From Polytrichum commune (Eukaryota > Streptophyta > Polytrichopsida > Polytrichales > Polytrichaceae), in the NCBI GenBank assembly GCA_950295325.1, contig OX485803.1, positions 68,713,554-68,777,553 of the forward strand: a stretch of DNA of 64,000 nucleotides, written 5' to 3'. Each line of letters starts with the position of its first letter. Position 1 is the stretch's first letter. The notes under the pieces were generated by a model. The model saw nothing but the letters and a program-made list of their open reading frames with translations, was not told the DNA's origin and searched no databases. The position numbers were made by a program, and so were the translations under genes. Positions 56,474 to 64,000 of the stretch are shown piece after piece.

Positions 56474-58655
56474 GCTTTGTGGTTTTGGTAGTGGAATTCT
56501 CAAGACATCAGTTTTGGGGTGGTTTTTGGGCATGTTGTCGAACCTTTAAATTCAAGTACATAACACGGGTGTTGCGGGGTGCAAGTACACACAATACATT
56601 TTGATCATAAATTCTACACTTGACTTTATTTCCATATGTATTTTATCTTTTATGCATGATGATGTAAGTTTTCAAATCCTTGAAAATACATACATTTATA
56701 AAACAACTTGAAGACTTGGGAATGCTTGGAGAACTTGTGTACATAGTAATGTAACCCCTACGAACTTTAAAAAAATTTAAACAAAATACTAAGATTTCCG
56801 AAACATGTGGACCTTTGTATTCTCTAAAATCAAGCAAACATTACATGAAGAAGTCAAAATATTAGGGACGATGAACATGTCCATTGATAACCCAAATGTA
56901 TGAAAACATTGATAACCTATGCAATTGGTCCGAAAGTGGGCATGGTATGAAAGCATACAGAAGTCCATTGAGTATAGCCCGAAGTCTTTTGAAGGTCCCA
57001 AACCCTTGGTGTAAACTCAAATTTGCACTGCACATTCTAGCGTGCACACCTCCAAGATGTGGGCCCCAAAAAAACCAATACAATACACACTAATGTTATA
57101 TATACTTGCCATGTGGGATTCCGCGTATAGGTTAAAAACAAAAAATGTGGGGTTACAATTTATAAATGAGCTCGTGGACTTTGAATAAATATTCAAAGTC
57201 CAAACCACTAGCTTCTTTAAACCAATCCATAGGCCCCATGTATGATGACCTTATATATGATGAGGACCCCTACTTCATTGCCTTGAAAAAACACAAGATT
57301 GCCTAGAACCAAGACACAACATAGTTGGGTACTAGACCCAAGCTCCAAAAAAATCCAATTTAAAATGGTGTGCAAAGCTACATGGTCACCTCCATAATCC
57401 CACCTGGGTCGCTTGCAAAATCATCACCTTGCATCCCAAGTATTGATCCCACTACATCCTAAGATTCGACCCTCTTTATGCCTAGAATAGACCCCATTTG
57501 TGTTTTGTGGGCCAACTTCCTTGGCTTTGGGAATAAAATGGCTAGAACAGTTCCCCCCCCCCCCCAAGTGTATAGCCACCCTAAACCCACCTTGAACCAA
57601 TTTGAGATAGAGTGGAGCCAATTACCTACCTTACATGGAGGTAGTAGAGGCCGCTATGAGGTGACGCCACTAATGGCACCTAAAACCGTCACTCTATGGG
57701 ACCGGACACTCCTACACCATGGAGAATGGTTCAAGGTAGTAGAGTGTTGGTTTTAGCATCCTCTACCTGAAGTGGTCAAAATATGTTGGTCATTCTAAAC
57801 TCAATAATCACCATAATTAAGGGGGGCTAAATTACCATTTAATGAGCACAAGAGTCTTCACTTCCATAATGAATAAGATATTTCTATGAGCTCCAGAAAT
57901 TATGAGGAAAATACCAAGGTCTCATTTTGGATATGCTAACCATCTTTTACTAATCATGTGCTTCATGTCCTATGATAAGTGGATTATTTTTTAAAGAATT
58001 AAAAGAAAGCAATCATTCAAAACACATCCACCTTAATTAAAAATCAACTGACATTTGAGTATATTTGGATTATGCATGAATTTTGGACAATTTCAATTGT
58101 TCATGTAACCTAAACCGTCAACATAACCCACATGATGTGAACTCCAAAACATATGGAAATTGGGACATTTCTATTAAACCAAACACGAATCCCCTTGTTT
58201 TGACTTGTGAGATATGCAGCAATTGGTTTCGGGAGTTCCTTCAAGATAGAGCACATACTTTGTCAAGGCTGAAATGTGCAAGCCACTTTCCAATAGCAAA
58301 TAACAAAACCGCGAATCATGCAATCATGGAATATAATGCAAAACTGTATGGGAGGTGACACCCTTGTAGATTTTAAAAATTTCCAGGATACACACAATTT
58401 TGCACCTGTTTCCTTCAATGGCAGGAACAAAAAAATGGAATGCATTGAAATAATAACGTCGAGCATCTCTTTGTATCCCCTTTGTATCAAAGATGCCACC
58501 AATATACAAAAAATGAAGATAAAGCTGTCCAGTAGGTCTGATGTATGGGCACATCAGTAGACAAACTTATGCATGTCTTTATTCTATCATATATAGCGTT
58601 AGCTGACGGATATGACACCCATATTGTTCACCAAATACCACAAGGCCTGCACAAG
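56474..58655. other. Non-genic stretch
   Basis: No gene recognised. A 13-base C run lies at 57553-57565. An ORF at 58083-58358 (contains CEICSNWFREFLQDRAHTLS) is protein-like but isolated and unassigned. Confidence 0.3.
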
Positions 58656-58881
58656 GTATGATCGGGGAGAACCGGCAGTTAGGTACAGATGAACTGGTTG
58701 AGCTTGAGAAATAACTGGTTGAAGTTCAAGACTGCAGGAGAATCACCGACCACTTTAGAGGAATTTATGGAATATACCTCACATTAATATAGAAAAACCG
58801 AAGGATGTCAACATGTAACCGGTTGGACTTGCAAACACTAGGATCTCGACCGATTATGCCCAAAATTCTCCCCAATCACTG
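58656..58881 (+). mobile_element. hAT-type MITE, copy 5 (226 bp)
   Basis: Left end GTATGATCGGGGAGA, right end the complement of CAGTGATTGGGGAGA. A perfect 8-bp target duplication TGCACAAG lies at 58648-58655 and 58882-58889. The interior is collinear with copies 1 and 6. Confidence 0.9.
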
Positions 58882-59130
58882 TGCACAAGCATCTAGCAAT
58901 TCTCAGGGCAGTCGAATTAGTCCATGTCCTTTGGTATCATGTGTGTTATCGATACCAAGTGGTGGTTTTTTGCGGTGTGCCATGCCCCTGTATTGTTTCT
59001 TTTATGTGTGGAGGTGGCCAAAATGCTCGTCACCGTGAATGACTGGATCGCAGACAAAGTGGCACATTCAAAGTGTCTCAAGCCCCATTTTCCAGCTCCG
59101 CCGCGTTAGCTTGGTCCAGGGCTTGTATGA
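58882..59130. other. Spacer between two MITE copies
   Basis: A 249-bp unique-looking stretch. A short open frame (58924-59109) is too short and unplaced to call a gene. Confidence 0.3.
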
Positions 59131-59356
59131 CAATGATCGGGGAGAACCGGCAGTTAGTTACAAATGAACCGGTTGAGTTTGAGAAATAACTGGTTGAAAT
59201 TCAAGAGTGCAGGAAAATTACCGATCATTCTAGAGGAATTTATAGAATATACCCCAATTTAATAAAGGAAAACCAGAGGATGTTAACAAGTAACCGGTTG
59301 GACTAGCAAACACTAGGATCTCAACCGATTATGCCCAAAAATCTCCCCGATCACTG
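59131..59356 (+). mobile_element. hAT-type MITE, copy 6 (226 bp)
   Basis: Left end CAATGATCGGGGAGA and right end the complement of CAGTGATCGGGGAGA, 14 of 15 bases matching. Flanking 8-mers TTGTATGA (59123-59130) and TTGTATGG (59357-59364) differ at one base. Same orientation as copy 5, which starts 475 bp upstream. Confidence 0.9.
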
Positions 59357-59439
59357 TTGTATGGCAGCCATAGCAGATCTTTGGGATATGATATGTGTTT
59401 TGCTGTGCATTTCTTGGGTTTTTTTAGTGTAAACAACAG

Positions 59440-60260
59440 TGCTGCAATCAAGATACTGTAGCGTTGTTGTTGGTTATATCCACTGCTTTATCCAACAATC
59501 TTTGTATCGGTTCTTTCTTGGATCTTGGAGGGGCCACTGGCTCTCACCATTTGATTCTGAACTTCCTGTACATTGCATTATTTTCTGCTGTTGTGATAGC
59601 CTTCCCAAGCCACACAGGTTCCAAACCCAGGCATTTTTTTTTAATCGTGTCCGGTCTGACCATGACGTAATCACCTATGAGGATATCTCTACACCATTGA
59701 AGATGGTGGCGGTTTCTCCCATCCCGGACCACGATTTGGAAATGTCTCCTCGTCTTCAGGTGTTGTGTTTGCTGCACCTCCTTGTGAGTGATCCCTTCTG
59801 GATGGTTCTTTGTCCAATTAGAACATGGCTAGAACCCCTCTAAGCAATGTCTGAAGTTGCTGAGGAAGAGGACTTTGTATCTCTCACAAGATGCGTCGCC
59901 AATTTTGCATGTGTTCCCTCATTGTGGCTGTGTATGTGGAATATCTTCTCGTTCATTGATTATGTCATAGAGGTCCCTCTCTTAAGAGCCATTCGACACA
60001 CCATACTTGATAAGCTAAGAAAAAGCATCTATGACATAATTTGTGAACAATGACATGTTGCGAGAGAGAGTGAGAGAGAGAGACGAGCTTATGTGTGAGA
60101 CTTACCATACTAGTTTGCCTCAAAGTCCTGAAAAACAATGGTCATTACCTTGGTTGTGCTCCATGAGTGGGGACACTCGTAGGCATCAAAAAGAAGAAAA
60201 AAATGAGGAAGGAATGCGATCACATGTTTGTGGATATTGTTGTTGTTTTAAAATCTATAT
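59440..60260 (-). other. Minus-strand coding-like remnant
   Basis: On the minus strand about 59777-59544 reads HFQIVVRDGRNRHHLQWCRD, DILIGDYVMVRPDTIKKKCL and EPVWLGKAITTAENNAMYRK; upstream near 59970-59850 another frame gives HNEGTHAKLATHLVRDTKSS. Text of the type GDYVxVRPD…W(L/I)GK resembles BAH/chromatin-binding or transposon-encoded domains, but I cannot assign it. No continuous gene can be built. Confidence 0.25.
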
Positions 60261-60901
60261 TTGATGCAAAATTGGAAACCTATGCATCAAAAAGCACCAA
60301 ACAATGTCATTATGATTAATTGGCTCAAGATTGTTGCAGCCCATACCAAGTTCTCTGAAGGTAGATAGATCTAAAATGGTTACTTTTTCCGACTAGTCCA
60401 GTGGCACTTCTCCTTGGATATGAAACATGCAATTAGCACAAGATGGTTAGCAATTTAAAATGAAAGCCATACCCCTTTCCTCTTTATTTTTGGAGCTCAT
60501 ACGAATATCTTATTCATTGTCAAAGTGAAGATTCTTATGCTCAATGCTTATCATGTGATCATATAGGTCCCCCCAATTATGTTGACTATTGTATGGTTAT
60601 CGTATGTTGGGCACGTAGTCCAATCTCTTTTAAACACATGTCTTTTTTGGTATCTATTCTTGGAGGCACACCTAACCATGTAACACTCAAATATAGGTGT
60701 CTAATTAAGAGAGGTAACCGAGAATAGGCACATCTACCTTACTACGGGAATATCTAGTGTTAATACCTACTATACTAAATATTGTATATAGTGTCATCAA
60801 TTCCATTTGTCTTGCTCAATATGGATAACCACATGCGAGGTGTTACCAACACTAAATGTAACTAACATTATTTGTCTTTCCTTGTAAAAATATTTGGACA
60901 T
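60261..60901. other. Non-genic stretch
   Basis: No supported feature. The text before the dispersed repeat contains ACTAAATATTGTATATAGTG, similar to text at about 33000 and 62278 (CACTAAAT…). Confidence 0.3.
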
Positions 60902-61532
60902 GAAGGTAGATGAGGCTAATTCGGTTACCTTCCTTAACTGGGCACCTACTTTTGGCTCCTAATCAGCAGTATGGTCGCATAAATTTGGTGGGTGTGTAAT
61001 ACATGTTGATTTAGCGGCCGCCTTCATGATATATGGGTTGGTCACCTTCACAAAAGTCAAACTACATCCACCATCCTTCATAATTAGGAGTGCTATCCAC
61101 CGAGCTATGACACACTTGAATTTTGTGCCCGAGGTAGCATGTGGCTATGAAGTGCCGACCAACTTGTGTTGTGGGCATTCTATAATGAGAAAACAATTCG
61201 GCAACATCTTATCTTACATGTGACCACTTTAGAGACATTATACAACCAATATTGGCAAATGAACCATGTAGAATCTGCTAATGATGGTGTCCACTTACAT
61301 AACATTGAATAATAAAAGAAGTCCCCCCTATAACATTGGCACACTAGGAAGTAAAGAATCTCTAATTGTGGAGCCTAGATCAACACCTTCCTCAACTCCA
61401 ATTTCATTGATTTCAAATTCTTTGGTCTTCATTCGCAATTGCTAATATGCTCAAGCTTCTAATGCTTGAATCCATTAGTTGGATGGTTCCAAAGAGCTGG
61501 AGGTGTCCACATTACCTTTATCTACCTTGTAG
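60902..61532. repeat. Dispersed repeat, second copy (partner of 47909-48572)
   Basis: Same blocks and order as the partner copy (GGTGGGTGTGTAATACATG, GTCACCTTCACAAAAGTCAA, GCTATGACACACTTGAATTT). It carries small deletions relative to the partner, for example after GTGCCCGAGGT. Confidence 0.75.
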
Positions 61533-63421
61533 ATGGGTGCAAGCATGATAAAGTGGACCAAAAAATGCTTTGGTATTTTTAAATCATTTTTTGGTTGAAT
61601 GCCTAAAAACATCAGCAAAACATTGTTTTAATTGAATATCTTTCATGGTGAACTCTATTGTTGTGTTAGTACTCAATTTAACTAGCTTAAAAATAACATA
61701 CATAGCAATAAAGTAACTTCAACATACATAACCTTCAACTCTAGCATACATAACAAATTAACACCAGCATAAATAAACCCTAAGACTGCCTCTTCCATGC
61801 TTGTATGATGCCCAATACTATCATGATACCCTGCAAATAGATGACGGTACTTTTCATCCAAAGGCGATCATTTCAACAAATCCATTCACATGTTCACATG
61901 CATTTTGCTTATTTCTCATCCAATGCCATTAATGGCAAATGATTTAAGTTGAGCCTATGAATAAATAAAATCTAAACTTTATTTTATTTATGCTACTTTA
62001 CATCTAAATAAATAAAAACACCGCAACTTAAATCACACCACTCATTATATATAATTCCCAAATTCACATTTAGAGGACGTTATTGTATATCTCCAAAAAA
62101 TGTAAAAATTATGTGTCTTGAATAAAATCCACCTTACATTTTCTCACACGTGGTTTTCTATATTTTCGCGATGCCCGCCCCTAAAATACGTGAATTTTTT
62201 GAGATCCTTTCATCAAAATACTTTATAATTTATTAATAACTTGTTAACATGGGCATACTGAACCTTGGAGAGCACTACACTAAATGTTGCATTTAACATC
62301 ACCAATTCTATTTGTGTTGATCAATACTAATTGTAAACCGCTCGTGCAATGTCACCAACATAAATGTAAACCTAACATTATTCGCATTCCTTGTCAAAAG
62401 AAGTTGGGCATTATAGATTTGCAATGTTGCAAATACTAGCACATACTAAGTGATTTTCCATCCAAATTCCAATCTTCTATGGCAACACATTACATAAAAC
62501 TTGGATGCAAAACATACCAAACTTTGTTACAATATTAATTTGACATTTGGATGCACTAAAAGTAAGTTGGGATGACATCCAAGGGTGGACTCTCCATTGG
62601 AAACCTAAAAGACGTGTGTGGGTGATTATGAAATAAAACCCCTTATATATGAAAAGTTTATATTAAAAAAACAAATGTATACGTACTAACGATGGGCTAG
62701 AAAGTAGACTCATGTATTTATACTAAGTTTTCAATTTAATATGATAAATGCCTCCCTACATACACAAAATGTAAATCATGAAATAAATAGGCCCCAGACG
62801 TATCGGGGCCTCAAGGGGGGCCTTAAGACTATATGAGCTCCCCATTGGCTTTTTCCCTATGACCATGTGTAATAGTGGCATGAATGACCCGTACAACCAT
62901 TAAATATGCTAGACTCAACGACTATAATATTGTAAGATTAATGCTAATTAGCGTACCATGTGACATTTGAAAGGTTTGGTAAAGTTGGGTTTTCATTCTT
63001 GTGGGTTTTTGGGTTTTTGTTGTTCTCTGGGGTTTTCTTGTTGATGGTGCTAGGTTACATGTTGAGTTGTGTTTGCCGTTGATTTCTTTTTATTTGGGGT
63101 GAGAGATGAGGTCGCATAGTTCAGTTGAAGCAGTTTCATTAGACAAATGGTACAATGAGAAAGGATTTCTTTCTTTGAGAGCCATATTTCTCTCTCACTC
63201 TAACTGAGAAAATTTCTTGGCTACTATGATCAATGCTATTGTCTAGCGCTCGATTCTTGAATGTAATTGAATTTTTTTTTGTCTTCACAGTGTGTAGAAT
63301 TTGACCTCATTCATTTTTAGAGAAAAAATGAGAGGTTGACCTTGTAACTTTAAGACATCAAACAGGCACTTCGTGAATATCTTGCTAACAACCAATATTT
63401 GCTATAAACTATCACATGCAG
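61533..63421. other. Non-genic AT-rich stretch
   Basis: No gene recognised. From about 62990 to 63300 the sequence is T/G-rich with GGGTTTTTGGGTTTTTG and lacks ORFs. Confidence 0.3.
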
Positions 63422-63641
63422 CAATGAACGGGGAGAACCGAGTTACATATGAAATGGTTGAATTTGGGAAACAAACAGTTGAAGTTCAAGACTTCATGAA
63501 AATTACCAATCATTTTAGAGGAATTTAGAGAAGATACCTCAAATTAATAAAGAAACACAAAAATATGTCAACATGTACCTGTTTGTACTTGGAAACACTA
63601 GGATCTCGCCCGATTATGCCCAGGAATCTTCGGAGACATTG
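63422..63641 (+). mobile_element. hAT-type MITE, copy 7 (220 bp)
   Basis: Left end CAATGAACGGGGAGAACC; the right end is eroded (…TCGGAGACATTG). Flanking 8-mers ACATGCAG (63414-63421) and GCATGCAA (63642-63649) match at six of eight. The interior is collinear with the family. Confidence 0.8.
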
Positions 63642-64000
63642 GCATGCAACTGTTTAAGTAATGAAATAAAAAATGATGAGAATTGATGTCAGAATTGCAC
63701 CTTCTGGTGTGACACCATACAAATGTACCTTTGTCCGTTGTACCTGCTCAACATCAAAAAAGTATGAATTCATCTCAGTTGAAGTTATTTGCAATGGCAC
63801 TTTTGAAGCAGATTCCTTGCTTGCTAGAATAGTGATCGTTTTCGTTCAAGGAGTATTACTCCCCAACGTATTCAGCAAGCTTCAGATTTAGTTCTTTCTG
63901 TGCACAAGCAACTTGCCATGGATTGGGAAAGGTAACTTATTCACTTGCCAAGTCCAACTAATCAGGTAGCACTCTTAAATTGCTTGGTGACAGCGTCGTA
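63642..64000. other. Right edge, possible coding fragment
   Basis: A 72-codon open frame (63673-63891, plus) contains TSKKYEFISVEVICNGTFEA. It has protein-like composition but no domain I recognise and no confirmed splice junction. It could be an exon of a gene continuing beyond the window. Confidence 0.2.

Overview
The window looks like nuclear DNA of a land plant. It has intron-containing genes with canonical GT-AG splice sites, a pro-region-containing pectin methylesterase, a plant-type cytochrome c oxidase subunit 6b, and a dense, mostly decayed load of plant-type transposons (Ty3/gypsy chromovirus, Mutator-like, hAT, PIF/Harbinger and pogo-like). The COX6B C-terminus (ending GRY) and the low gene density suggest a lineage outside the familiar angiosperms, such as a lycophyte, fern or bryophyte. 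That placement is a low-confidence inference.

Only two genes look intact. COX6B (8409-10721, +) has six exons that I could phase exactly and encodes a 144-residue protein with the twin CX9C/CX10C motif. A pectin methylesterase (43686-46922, +) has two exons joined by a phase-1 intron and encodes 619 residues with all catalytic residues present. A broken copy of the first exon of the same pectin methylesterase lies at the left edge (1-1022, +), so the gene was duplicated and one copy decayed.

Layout: 1-1.3 kb, PME pseudogene cut by a hAT-type MITE; 2.7-3.1 kb, a foldback MITE; 3.3-7.3 kb, a 4-kb pogo/Tc1-like transposon with a transposase frame broken only by in-frame TGA codons; 8.0-11 kb, COX6B; 13.3-23.8 kb, AT-rich remains of a Mutator-like transposase (minus strand) and a Ulp1-type C48 protease (plus strand), mixed with degenerate repeats; 24.7-25.0 kb, a 42-bp minisatellite; 25.8-31.2 kb, a Ty3/gypsy chromovirus on the minus strand that has both LTRs but lacks the reverse transcriptase and integrase cores; 31.3-33.9 kb, a second gypsy element (gag, initiator-Met primer binding site, LTR) whose LTR is split by a 1.14-kb PIF/Harbinger-like element; 34-43 kb, mostly repeats; 43-47 kb, the intact PME; 47-64 kb, repeats, a 175-bp hairpin, gene-like fragments at 55.7-56.5 and 59.5-60.3 kb, and more copies of the hAT-type MITE.

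The most informative non-genic signal is a roughly 226-bp MITE family with at least seven copies (1.0, 7.4, 35.8, 37.5, 58.7, 59.1 and 63.4 kb). Several copies still have terminal repeats of the type CARTGATCGGGGAGA and matching 8-bp target duplications. No CRISPR array, rRNA or tRNA was recognised.
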